NCBI RefSeq assembly: GCF_051014685.1
Contig: NW_027478522.1
Span: forward strand, 620,001-684,000
Direction of reading: 5' to 3'
DNA from: Ptiloglossa arizonensis
Taxonomy: Eukaryota; Arthropoda; Insecta; Hymenoptera; Colletidae
Length of the DNA stretch: 64,000 bases
The translations under genes were made by a program, and so were the position numbers. Positions 1 to 10,866 of the stretch are shown here, one piece after another (the stretch's first letter is position 1; each line of letters begins with the position of its first letter). Under the pieces are notes generated by a model. The model was not told the DNA's origin. It did not search any database and was given only the letters and a program-made list of their open reading frames with translations.

Positions 1-13
1 TTGAGTTTCTCAA
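1..13. other. Dyad TTGAG-TTT-CTCAA (representative copy)
   Basis: A perfect 5-bp inverted repeat with a 3-base centre lies at the monomer junction, directly after the AAAATTTT tract in most copies. C monomers change only the centre (TTGAG-TTC-CTCAA) and keep the arms. Two minor classes break an arm: TTGAGTTTCTCGA (for example about 8395-8407) and TTGGGTTTCTCTA (class F, for example about 8571-8583). Short dyads also arise by chance, so function is unproven. Confidence 0.5.
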
Positions 14-48
14 GCGTTTCTTACTTCCAAACTCCCATATCTCGCGAA

Positions 49-64
49 CGGATTGACCAATCCG
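49..64. other. Dyad CGGATT-GACC-AATCCG (representative copy)
   Basis: A perfect 6-bp inverted repeat with a 4-base centre lies in the middle third of the standard monomer and recurs every 175 bp in most copies. Several classes weaken it: C monomers read CGGATC-GACC-AATCCG (one mismatch), B monomers CTGATT-GACC-AATCCG (four inner pairs left), E monomers GGATAGACC, and F monomers GGATT-GAAC-AATCC (five pairs, with the flank also changed). It could be a binding site for a dimeric protein or a small hairpin; nothing in the window decides between these, or shows that it has any function. Confidence 0.6.
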
Positions 65-1575
65 CAAAATTTCTGTTGCATCTGAAAGTAGAAACTCGCC
101 CGATTACAACGGTATGCGTACTTTTCCCCTAGGCCGTTCTAGTTATGCTTGTCGAGCATCAGAACTGCGAAAATTATGAGTTTCTCAAGCGTTACTTACC
201 TCCAAACTGCCATATCTCGCGAACGGATTGACCAATCCGCAAAATTTCTGTTGCATCTGAAAGTAGAAACTCGCCCGATTACAACGGTATGCGTACTTTT
301 CCCCTAGGCCGTTCTAGTTATGCTTGTCGAGCATCAGAACTGCGAAAATTTTGAGTTTCTCAAGCGTTTCTTACTTCCAAACTGCCATATCTCGCGAACG
401 GATTGACCAATCCGCAAAATTTCTGTTGCATCTGAAAGTAGAAACTCGGCCAATTACAACGGTATGTGTACTTTTCCCCTAGGCCATTCTAGTTATTCGT
501 TTCGAGCATCAGAACTGCGAAAATTTTGAGTTTCTCAAGCGTTTCTTACATCCAAACTGCCATATCTCGCGAACGGATTGACCAATCCGCAAAATTTCTG
601 TTGCATCTGAAAGTAGAAACTCGCCCGATTACAACGGTATGCGTACTTTTCCCCTAGGCCGTTCTTGTTATGCTTGTCGAGCTTCAGAACTGCGAAAATT
701 TTGAGTTTCTCAAGCGTTACTTACCTCCAAACTGCCATATCTCGCGAACGGATAGACCAATCCGCAAAATTTCTGTTGCATCTGAAAGTAGAAACTCGGC
801 CAATTACAACGGTATGTGTACTTTTCCCCTAGGCCATTCTAGTTATTCGTTTCGAGCATCAGAACTGCGAAAATTTTGAGTTTCTCAAGCGTTTCTTACC
901 TCCAAACTGCCATAGCTCGCTAACGGATTGACCAATCCGCAAAATTTCTGTTGCATTTGAAAGTAGAAACTCGCCCGATTACAACGGTATGCGTACTTTT
1001 CCCCTTGGCCGTTCTAGTTATTCGTTTCGAGCATCAGAGCTGCGAAAATTTTGAGTTTCTCAAGCGTTTCTTACCTCCAAACTGCCATATCTCGCGAACG
1101 GATTGACCAATCCGCAAAATTTCTGTTGCATCTGAAAGTAGAAACTCGCCCGATTACAACGGTATGCGTACTTTTCCCCTAGGCCGTTCTAGTTATGCTT
1201 GTCGAGCATCAGAACTGCGAAAATTTTGAGTTTCTCAAGCGTTACTTACCTCCAAACTGCCATATCTCGCGAACGGATTGACCAATCCGCAAAATTTCTG
1301 TTGCATCTGAAAGTAGAAACTCGCCCGATTACAACGGTATGCGTACTTTTCCCCTAGGCCATTCTAGTTATGCTTGTCGAGCAACAGAACTGCGAAAATT
1401 TTGAGTTTCTCAAGCGTTTCTTACTTCCGAACTCCCATATCTCGCGAACGGATTGACCAATCCGCAAAATTTCTGTTGCATCAGAAAGTAGAAACTCGCC
1501 CGATTACAACGGTATGCGTACTTTTCCCCTAGGCCGTTCTAGTTATTCGTTTCGGGCATCAGAACTGTGAACATT

Positions 1576-1749
1576 TTGAGTTTCTCAACCGTTTCTACCT
1601 CCAAACTGCCATATCTCGCGAACGGATTGACCAATCCGCAAAATTTTTGTTGCATCTGAAAGTAGAAACTCGCCCGATTACAACGGTATGCGTACTTTTC
1701 CCCTAGGCCGTTCTAGTTATTCGTTTCGAGCATCAGAACTGCGAAAATT
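1576..1749. repeat. Class L monomer, 174 bp, first of 20
   Basis: This monomer reads CAACCGTTTCTACC where the standard is CAAGCGTTTCTTACC, so one base is lost. The same loss at the same site occurs near 1600, 4741, 5617, 7366, 7716, 11391, 11741, 12962, 13487, 13837, 14711, 15232, 15582, 16806, 17331, 17680, 22228, 57577, 58971 and 59321. In the copies checked it goes with CAACCG and with TTCGGGC...GTGAACATT at the end of the preceding monomer. Linked markers point to a single deletion event spread by array amplification. Monomers near 4030 and 6485 carry CAACCG without the loss and look like the ancestral state. Confidence 0.9.
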
Positions 1750-2867
1750 TTGAGTTTCTCAAGCGTTTCTTACTTCCAAACTCCCATATCTCGCGAACGG
1801 ATTGACCAATCCGCAAAATTTCTGTTGCATCTGAAAGTAGAAACTCGCCCGATTACAACGGTATGCGTACCTTTCCCCTAGGCCGTTCTAGTTATGCTTG
1901 TCGAGCATCAGAACTGCGAAAATTATGAGTTTCTCAAGCGTTACTTACCTCCAAACTGCCATATCTCGCGAACGGATTGACCAATCCGCAAAATTTCTGT
2001 TGCATCTGAAAGTAGAAACTCGCCCGATTACAACGGTATGCGTACTTTTCCCCTAGGCCGTTCTAGTTATGCTTGTCGAGCATCAGAACTGCGAAAATTT
2101 TGAGTTTCTCAAGCGTTTCTTACTTCCAAACTGCCATATCTCGCGAACGGATTGACCAATCCGCAAAATTTCTGTTGCATCTGAAAGTAGAAACTCGGCC
2201 AATTACAACGGTATGTGTACTTTTCCCCTAGGCCATTCTAGTTATTCGTTTCGAGCATCAGAACTGCGAAAATTTTGAGTTTCTCAAGCGTTTCTTACAT
2301 CCAAACTGCCATATCTCGCGAACGGATTGACCAATCCGCAAAATTTCTGTTGCATCTGAAAGTAGAAACTCGCCCGATTACAACGGTATGCGTACTTTTC
2401 CCCTAGGCCGTTCTAGTTATGCTTGTCGAGCTTCAGAACTGCGAAAATTTTGAGTTTCTCAAGCGTTACTTACCTCCAAACTGCCATATCTCGCGAACGG
2501 ATAGACCAATCCGCAAAATTTCTGTTGCATCTGAAAGTAGAAACTCGGCCAATTACAACGGTATGTGTACTTTTCCCCTAGGCCATTCTAGTTATTCGTT
2601 TCGAGCATCAGAACTGCGAAATTTTGAGTTTCTCAAGCGTTTCTTACCTCCAAACTGCCATAGCTCGCTAACGGATTGACCAATCCGCAAAATTTCTGTT
2701 GCATTTGAAAGTAGAAACTCGCCCGATTACAACGGTATGCGTACTTTTCCCCTTGGCCGTTCTAGTTATTCGTTTCGAGCATCAGAGCTGCGAAAATTTT
2801 GAGTTTCTCAAGCGTTTCTTACCTCCAAACTGCCATATCTCGCGAACGGATTGACCAATCCGCAAAA
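1750..2867. repeat. 10-monomer higher-order unit, copy 2, truncated
   Basis: This follows copy 1 monomer for monomer at an offset of 1749 for about 6.4 units, then leaves it near 2868, where AAAATTTCTG becomes AAAATGTCTG and a different monomer order begins. Private changes are TACCTTTCCCC near 1870 and loss of one A near 2613 (GCGAAATTTTGAG). The lost A is one of only four length changes in the window outside class L. Confidence 0.88.
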
Positions 2868-5061
2868 TGTCTGTTGCATCTGAAAGTAGAAACTCGCCCG
2901 ATTACAACGGTATGCGTACTTTTCCCCTAGGTCATTCTAGTTCTTCGTTTCGAGCATCAGAACTGCGAATATTTTGAGTTTCTCAAGCGTTTCTTACTTA
3001 CAAACTGCCACATCTCGCGAACGGATCGACCAATCCGCAAAATTTCTGTGGTATCTGAAAGTAGAAACTCGGCCAATTATAACGGTATGTGTACTCTTCC
3101 CCTAGACCGTTCTAGTTATGCTTGTCAAGCATCAGAACTGCGAAAATTTTGAGTTTCTCTAGCGTTTCTTACTTCCAAACTGCCATATCTCGCGAACGGA
3201 TTGAACAATCCTCAAAATTTCTGTTGCATCTGAAAGTAGAAACTCGCCCGATTACAACGGTATGCGTACTTTTCCCCTAGGCCGTTCTAGTTATTCGTTT
3301 CGAGCATCAGAACTGCGAATATTTTGAGTTTCTCAAGCGTTTCTTACTTACAAACTGCCACATCTCGCGAACGGATTGACCAATCCGCAAAATTTCTGCT
3401 GCATCTGAAAGTAGAAACTCGCCCGATTAGAGCGGTATGCGTATTTTTCCCCTAGGACGTTCTAGTTATTCGTTTCGAACATCAGAGCTGCGAAAATTTT
3501 GAGTTTCTCAAGCGTTTCCTAGCTCCAAACTGCCACATCTCGCGAACGGATTGACCATTCCGCAAAATTTCTGTTGCATCTGAAAGTAGAAACTCGCCCG
3601 ATTAGAACGGTATGCGTACTTTTCCCCTAGGCCGTTCTAGTTATTCGTTTCGAGCATCACAGCTGCGAAAATCTTGAGTTTCTCAAGCGTTTCTTACCTC
3701 CAAACTGCCATATCTCGCGAACGGATTGACCATTGCGCAAAATTTCTGTTGCATCTGAAAGTAGAAACTCGCCCGATTACAACGGTATGCGTACTTTTCC
3801 CCTAGGCCGTTCTAGTTATGCTTGTCGAGCATCAGAACTGCGAAAATTTTGAGTTTCTCAAGCGTTTCTTACTTCCAAACTCCCATATCTCGCGAACGGA
3901 TTGACCAATCCGCAAAATTTCTGTTGCATCTGAAAGTAGAAACCCGCCCGATTACAACTGTATGCGTACTTTTCCGCTAGGCCGTTCTAGTTATTCGTTT
4001 CGGGCATCAGAACTGTGAACATTTTGAGTTTCTCAACCGTTTCTTACCTCCAAACTGCCATATCTCGCGAACGGATTGACCAATCCGCAAAATGTCTGTT
4101 GCATCTGAAAGTAGAAACTCGCCCGATTACAACGGTATGCGTACTTTTCCCCTAGGTCATTCTAGTTCTTCGTTTCGAGCATCAGAACTGCGAATATTTT
4201 GAGTTCCTCAAGCGTTTCTTACTTACAAACTGCCACATCTCGCGAACGGATCGACCAATCCGCAAAATTTCTGTGGTATCTGAAAGTAGAAACTCGGCCA
4301 ATTACAACGGTATGTGTACTTTTCCCCTAGGCCATTCTAGTTATTCGTTTCGAGCATCAGAACTGCGAAAATTTTGAGTTTCTCAAGCGTTACTTACCTC
4401 CAAACTGCCATATCTCGCGAACGGATTGACCAATCCCTAAAATTTCTGTTGCATCTGAAAGTAGAAACTCGCCCGATTACAACGGTATGCGTACTTTTCC
4501 CCTAGGCCGTTCTAGTTATGCTTGTCGAGCATCAGAACTGCGAAAATTTTGAGTTTCTCAAGCGTTTCTTACTTCCAAACTCCCATATCTCGCGAACGGA
4601 TTGACCAATCCGCAAAATTTCTGTTGCATCTGAAAGTAGGAACTAGCCCGATTACAACGGTATGCGTACTTTTCCCCTAGGCCGTTCTAGTTATTCGTTT
4701 CGGGCATCAGAACTGTGAACATTTTGAGTTTCTCAACCGTTTCTACCTCCAAACTGCCATATCTCGCGAACGGATTGACCAATCCGCAAAATTTCTGTTG
4801 CATCTGAAAGTAGAAACTCGCCCGATTACAACGGTATGCGTACTTTTCCCCTAGGTCATTCTAGTTCTTCGTTTCGAGCATCAGAACTGCGAATATTTTG
4901 AGTTCCTCAAGCGTTTCTTACTTACAAACTGCCACATCTCGCGAACGGATCGACCAATCCGCAAAATTTCTGTGGTATCTGAAAGTAGAAACTCGGCCAA
5001 TTACAACGGTATGTGTACTTTTCCCCTAGGCCATTCTAGTTATTCGTTTCGAGCATCAGAA
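2868..5061. repeat. Mixed satellite monomers, no clear tandem unit
   Basis: About 12.5 monomers of mixed class: AAAATGTCTG with AGGTCATTC (about 2868 and 4092), class C (from about 2975, 4200 and 4890), a relative of class F at about 3150-3220 (TCTCTAGCG with GAACAATCCTC), and copies with GATTAGAGCGG (about 3425) and GACCATTCCGC (about 3568). One class L loss lies near 4741. The stretch 3941-4380 is copied at 6389-6828. No gene or foreign sequence is seen. Confidence 0.85.
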
Positions 5062-6391
5062 CTGCGAAAATTTTGAGTTTCTCAAGCGTTTCTTACCTCC
5101 AAACTGCCATATCTCGCGAACGGATTGACCAATCCGCAAAATTTCTGTTGCATCTGAAAGTAGAAACTCGCCCGATTACAACGGTATGCGTACTTTTCCC
5201 CTAGGCCGTTCTAGTTATGCTTGTCGAGCATCAGAACTGCGAAAATTTTGAGTTTCTCAAGCGTTACTTACCTCCAAACTGCCATATCTCGCGAACGGAT
5301 TGACCAATCCGCAAAATTTCTGTTGCATCTGAAAGTAGAAACTCGCCCGATTACAACGGTATGCGTACTTTTCCCCTAGGCCATTCTAGTTATGCTTGTC
5401 GAGCAACAGAACTGCGAAAATTTTGAGTTTCTCAAGCGTTTCTTACTTCCGAACTCCCATATCTCGCGAACGGATTGACCAATCCGCAAAATTTCTGTTG
5501 CATCAGAAAGTAGAAACTCGCCCGATTACAACGGTATGCGTACTTTTCCCCTAGGCCGTTCTAGTTATTCGTTTCGGGCATCAGAACTGTGAACATTTTG
5601 AGTTTCTCAACCGTTTCTACCTCCAAACTGCCATATCTCGCGAACGGATTGACCAATCCGCAAAATTTCTGTTGCATCTGAAAGTAGAAACTCGCCCGAT
5701 TACAACGGTATGCGTACTTTTCCCCTAGGCCGTTCTAGTTATTCGTTTCGAGCATCAGAACTGCGAAAATTTTGAGTTTCTCAAGCGTTTCTTACTTCCA
5801 AACTCCCATATCTCGCGAACGGATTGACCAATCCGCAAAATTTCTGTTGCATCTGAAAGTAGAAACTCGCCCGATTACAACGGTATGCGTACTTTTCCCC
5901 TAGGCCGTTCTAGTTATGCTTGTCGAGCATCAGAACTGCGAAAATTATGAGTTTCTCAAGCGTTACTTACCTCCAAACTGCCATATCTCGCGAACGGATT
6001 GACCAATCCGCAAAATTTCTGTTGCATCTGAAAGTAGAAACTCGCCCGATTACAACGGTATGCGTACTTTTCCCCTAGGCCGTTCTAGTTATGCTTGTCG
6101 AGCATCAGAACTGCGAAAATTTTGAGTTTCTCAAGCGTTTCTTACTTCCAAACTGCCATATCTCGCGAACGGATTGACCAATCCGCAAAATTTCTGTTGC
6201 ATCTGAAAGTAGAAACTCGGCCAATTACAACGGTATGTGTACTTTTCCTCTAGGCCATTCTAGTTATTCGTTTCGAGCATCAGAACTGCGAAAATTTTGA
6301 GTTTCTCAAGCGTTTCTTACATCCAAACTGCCATATCTCGCGAACGGATTGACCAATCCGCAAAATTTCTGTTGCATCTGAAAGTAGAAAC
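5062..6391. repeat. Copy of 1040-2369
   Basis: At an offset of 4022 (23 monomers minus three one-base losses) this repeats monomers seven to ten of the first 10-monomer unit and the first part of the second, including rare variants such as TTCCGAACTCCC, ATCAGAAAG and AAATTATGAG. It therefore crosses the 1749/1750 unit boundary, so it was copied after the 10-monomer unit was already tandem. It ends within a monomer at 6392, where CTCGCCCG becomes CCCGCCCG. Confidence 0.87.
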
Positions 6392-6828
6392 CCGCCCGAT
6401 TACAACTGTATGCGTACTTTTCCGCTAGGCCGTTCTAGTTATTCGTTTCGGGCATCAGAACTGTGAACATTTTGAGTTTCTCAACCGTTTCTTACCTCCA
6501 AACTGCCATATCTCGCGAACGGATTGACCAATCCGCAAAATGTCTGTTGCATCTGAAAGTAGAAACTCGCCCGATTACAACGGTATGCGTACTTTTCCCC
6601 TAGGTCATTCTAGTTCTTCGTTTCGAGCATCAGAACTGCGAATATTTTGAGTTTTTCAAGCGTTTCTTACTTACAAACTGCCACATCTCGCGAACGGATC
6701 GACCAATCCGCAAAATTTCTGTGGTACCTGAAAGTAGAAACTCGGCCAATTACAACGGTATGTGTACTTTTCCCCTAGGCCATTCTAGTTATTCGTTTCG
6801 AGCATCAGAACTGCGAAAATTTTGAGTT
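6389..6828. repeat. Copy of 3941-4380
   Basis: At an offset of 2448 (14 monomers minus two) the run AACCCGCCCGATTACAACTG, TTCCGCTAGG, GGGC/GTGAAC, CAACCG without deletion, AAAATGTCTG and class C recurs in the same order. It is joined directly to the end of the preceding copied block, so two source blocks were stitched inside one monomer. Confidence 0.83.
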
Positions 6829-7716
6829 TCTCAAGCGTTTCTTACCTCCAAACTGCCATATCTCGCGAACGGATTGACCAATCCGCAAAATTTCTGTTGC
6901 ATCTGAAAGTAGAAACTCGCCCGATTACAACGGTATGCGTACTTTTCCCCTAGGCCGTTCTAGTTATGCTTGTCGAGAATCAGAACTGCGAAAATTTTGA
7001 GTTTCTCAAGCGTTTCTTACCTCCAAACTGCCATATCTCGCGAACGGATTGACCAATCCGCAAAATTTCTGTTGCATCTGAAAGTAGAAACTCGCCCGAT
7101 TACAACGGTATGCGTACTTTTCCCCTAGGCCGTTCTAGTTATTCGTTTCGAGCATCGGAACTGTGAACATTTTGAGTTTCTCAAGCGTTTCTTACCTCCA
7201 AACTGCCATATCTCGCGAACGGATTGACCAATCCGCAAACTTTCTGTTGCATCTGAAAGTAGAAACTCGCCCGATTACAACGGTATGCGTACTTTTCCCC
7301 TAGGCCGTTCTAGTTATTCGTTTCGGGCATCAGAACTGTGAACATTTTGAGTTTCTCAACCGTTTCTACCTCCAAACTGCCATATCTCGCGAACGGATTG
7401 ACCAATCCGCAAAATTTCTGTTGCATCTGAAAGTAGAAACTCGCCCGATTACAACGGTATGCGTACTTTTCCCCTAGGCCGTTCTAGTTATGCTTGTCGA
7501 GCATCAGAACTGCGAAAATTTTGAGTTTCTCAAGCGTTTCTTACTTTCAAACTCCCATATCTCGCGAACGGATTGACCAATCCGCAAAATTTCTGTTGCA
7601 GCTGAAAGTAGGAACTAGCCCGATTACAACGGTATGCGTACTTTTCCCCTAGGCCGTTCTAGTTATTCGTTTCGGGCTTCAGAACTGTGAACATTTTGAG
7701 TTTCTCAACCGTTTCT
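6829..7716. repeat. Satellite block related to 13.2-14.2 kb
   Basis: About five monomers, with class L losses near 7366 and 7716. The order ATCGGAACTGTGAAC, CTTTCTG or TTTCTG, class L, GCTTGTCGAGC, GGAACTAGCC, TTCGGGCTTC recurs near 13250-14180 at an offset of 6120 (35 monomers minus five losses). Nothing else is present. Confidence 0.8.
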
Positions 7717-9291
7717 ACCTCCAAACTGCCATATCTCGCGAACGGATTGACCAATCCGCAAAATTTCTGTTGCATCTGAAAGTAGAAACTCGCCCGATTA
7801 CAACGGTATGCGTACTTTTCCCCTAGGTCATTCTAGTTCTTCGTTTCGAGCATCAGAACTGCGAATATTTTGAGTTCCTCAAGCGTTCCTTACTTACAAA
7901 CTGCCACATCTCGCGAACGGATCGACCAATCCGCAAAATTTCTGTGGTATCTGAAAGTAGAAACTCGGCCAATTACAACGGTATGTGTACTTTTCCCCTA
8001 GGCCATTCTAGTTATTCGTTTCGAGCATCAGACCTGCGAAAATTTTGAGTTTCTCAAGCGTTTCTTACCTCCAAACTGCCATATCTCACTAACGGATTGA
8101 CCAATCCGCAAAATTTCTGTTGCATTTGAAAGTAGAAACTCGCCCGATTACAACGGTATGCGTACTTTTCCCCAGGGCCGTTCTAGTTATTCGTTTCGAG
8201 CATCAGAACTGTGAACATTTTGAGTTTCTCAAGCGTTTCTTACTTACAAACTGCCACATCTCGCGAACGGATCGACCAATCCGCAAAATGTCTGTTGCAT
8301 CTGAAAGTAGAAACTCGCCCGATTACAACGGTATGCGTACTTTTCCCCTAGGTCATTCTAGTTCTTCGTTTCGAGCATCAGAACTGCGAATATTTTGAGT
8401 TTCTCGAGCGTTTCTTACTTACAAACTGCCACATCTCGCGAACGGATCGACCAATCCGCAAAATTTCTGTTGCATCTGAAAGTAGAAACTCGCACGATTA
8501 CAACGGTATGCGTATTTTTCCCCTAGGCCGTTCCAGTTATGCTTGTCAAGCATCAGAACTGCGAAAATTTTGGGTTTCTCTAGCGTTTCTTACCTCCAAA
8601 CCGCCATATCTCGCGAACGGATTGAACAATCCTCAAAATTTCTGTTGCATCTGAAAGTAGAAACTCGCCCGATTACAACGGTATGCGTACTTTTCCCCTA
8701 GGCCGTTCTAGTTATTCGTCTCGAGCATCAGAACTGCGAAACTTTTGAGTTTCTCAAGCGTTTCTTACCTCCAAACTGCAATATCTCGCGAACGGATAGA
8801 CCAATCCGCAAAATTTCTGTTGCATCTGAAAGTAGAAACTCGCCCGATTAGAACCGTATGCGTACTTTTCCCCTAGGCCGTTCTAGTTATGCTTGTCGAG
8901 CATCAGAACTGCGAAAATTATGAGTTTCTCAAGCGTTACTTACCTCCAAACTGCCATATCTCGCGAACGGATTGACCAATCCGCAAAATTTCTGTTGCAT
9001 CTGAAAGTAGAAACTCGCCCAATTACAACGGTATGCGTACTTTTCCCCTAGGCCATTCTAGTTATGCTTGTCGAGCAACAGAACTGCGAAAATTTTGAGT
9101 TTCTCAAGCGTTTCTTACTTCCAAACTCCCATATCTCGCGAACGGATTGACCAATCCGCAAAATTTCTGTTGCATCTGAAAGTAGGAACTCGTCCGATTA
9201 CAACGGTATGCGTACTTTTCCCCTAGGCCGTTCTCGTTATTCGTTTCGAGCATCAGAACTGCGAAAATTTTGAGTTTCTCAAGCGTTTCTT
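7717..9291. repeat. 9-monomer unit (1575 bp), copy 1
   Basis: Direct tandem duplication with 9292-10866. Markers shared at exactly 1575 bp are CCCCAGGGCC (8171/9746), CTCGCACGATT, class F, class E, GAACCGTATG (about 8852/10427) and GTTCTCGTTATT. The 92-residue open frames at 8120 and 9695 are identical only because the DNA is duplicated. Confidence 0.92.
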
Positions 9292-10866
9292 ACCTCCAAA
9301 CTGCCATATCTCGCGAACGGATTGACCAATCCGCAAAATTTCTGTTGCATCTGAAAGTAGAAACTCGCCCGATTACAACGGTATGCGTACTTTTCCCCTA
9401 GGTCATTCTAGTTCTTCGTTTCGAGCATCAGAACTGCGAATATTTTGAGTTCCTCAAGCGTTCCTTACTTACAAACTGCCACATCTCGCGAACGGATCGA
9501 CCAATCCGCAAAATTTCTGTGGTATCTGAAAGTAGAAACTCGGCCAATTACAACGGTATGTGTACTTTTCCCCTAGGCCATTCTAGTTATTCGTTTCGAG
9601 CATCAGACCTGCGAAAATTTTGAGTTTCTCAAGCGTTTCTTACCTCCAAACTGCCATATCTCACTAACGGATTGACCAATCCGCAAAATTTCTGTTGCAT
9701 TTGAAAGTAGAAACTCGCCCGATTACAACGGTATGCGTACTTTTCCCCAGGGCCGTTCTAGTTATTCGTTTCGAGCATCAGAACTGTGAACATTTTGAGT
9801 TTCTCAAGCGTTTCTTACTTACAAACTGCCACATCTCGCGAACGGATCGACCAATCCGCAAAATGTCTGTTGCATCTGAAAGTAGAAACTCGCCCGATTA
9901 CAACGGTATGCGTACTTTTCCCCTAGGTCATTCTAGTTCTTCGTTTCGAGCATCAGAACTGCGAATATTTTGAGTTTCTCGAGCGTTTCTTACTTACAAA
10001 CTGCCACATCTCGCGAACGGATCGACCAATCCGCAAAATTTCTGTTGCATCTGAAAGTAGAAACTCGCACGATTACAACGGTATGCGTATTTTTCCCCTA
10101 GGCCGTTCCAGTTATGCTTGTCAAGCATCAGAACTGCGAAAATTTTGGGTTTCTCTAGCGTTTCTTACCTCCAAACCGCCATATCTCGCGAACGGATTGA
10201 ACAATCCTCAAAATTTCTGTTGCATCTGAAAGTAGAAACTCGCCCGATTACAACGGTATGCGTACTTTTCCCCTAGGCCGTTCTAGTTATTCGTCTCGAG
10301 CATCAGAACTGCGAAACTTTTGAGTTTCTCAAGCGTTTCTTACCTCCAAACTGCAATATCTCGCGAACGGATAGACCAATCCGCAAAATTTCTGTTGCAT
10401 CTGAAAGTAGAAACTCGCCCGATTAGAACCGTATGCGTACTTTTCCCCTAGGCCGTTCTAGTTATGCTTGTCGAGCATCAGAACTGCGAAAATTATGAGT
10501 TTCTCAAGCGTTACTTACCTCCAAACTGCCATATCTCGCGAACGGATTGACCAATCCGCAAAATTTCTGTTGCATCTGAAAGTAGAAACTCGCCCAATTA
10601 CAACGGTATGCGTACTTTTCCCCTAGGCCATTCTAGTTATGCTTGTCGAGCAACAGAACTGCGAAAATTTTGAGTTTCTCAAGCGTTTCTTACTTCCAAA
10701 CTCCCATATCTCGCGAACGGATTGACCAATCCGCAAAATTTCTGTTGCATCTGAAAGTAGGAACTCGTCCGATTACAACGGTATGCGTACTTTTCCCCTA
10801 GGCCGTTCTCGTTATTCGTTTCGAGCATCAGAACTGCGAAAATTTTGAGTTTCTCAAGCGTTTCTT
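9292..10866. repeat. 9-monomer unit (1575 bp), copy 2
   Basis: Second copy of 7717-9291; similarity runs on to about 10977, where AGGTCATTC in the first copy meets AGGCCGTTC here. I found no difference between the copies at the sites I compared, which suggests recent duplication. Confidence 0.92.

Larger units (their letters stand above)
1..175. repeat. Reference monomer of the satellite
   Basis: First full unit, used here to fix coordinates within the monomer. In order it holds a dyad TTGAG-TTT-CTCAA (1-13), the palindrome TCGCGA (42-47), a dyad CGGATT-GACC-AATCCG (49-64), an A/T tract CAAAATTTC (65-73), the palindrome CCTAGG (128-133) and a variable box at about 144-156 that reads either ATGCTTGTCGAGC or ATTCGTTTCGAGC. 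Most copies end in AAAATTTTGAG, an 8-bp palindrome running into the next unit (for example 345-352); this one reads AAATTATGAG. A typical monomer has 45 C, 32 G and 13 CpG. No CENP-B box (NTTCGNNNNANNCGGGN) is present in this monomer or in the class variants I examined. Confidence 0.97.
1..1749. repeat. 10-monomer higher-order unit, copy 1
   Basis: Ten monomers form a unit that starts again at 1750 in the same order: CTCCCATAT; TTACTTACC; CTCGGCCAATT; TTACATCC with GAGCTTCAG; GGATAGACC; TAGCTCGCTAACGG with CATTTGAAAG and CCCCTTGG; a standard unit; GAGCAACAG; TTCCGAACTCCC with ATCAGAAAG; and a class L unit. Length is 1749 because the class L monomer lacks one base. Monomers seven to ten are found again only near 5.06-5.77 kb. 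Confidence 0.9.

Noticed and set aside
128..133. CCTAGG, TCGCGA and the occasional CTCGAG as regulatory sites
   Set aside because: They are short palindromes that recur because the monomer recurs; they are useful as restriction landmarks but nothing shows a regulatory role.
1..175. CENP-B box
   Set aside because: The nearest strings, such as TTCGTTTCGGGC in some variants, lack the required A and CGGG spacing.
140..175. Pol III B box (GTTTCGAGCAT) with a TTTT terminator downstream
   Set aside because: Only part of the GGTTCGANTCC consensus is met, no convincing A box lies upstream, and TTTT is common in the monomer.
1..175. Monomer as an old dimer (GCATCTGAA near 78 and GCATCAGAA near 156)
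   Set aside because: The similarity covers only about 20 bases with several mismatches, and the spacing of 78 is not half of 175. It is too weak without a statistical test.
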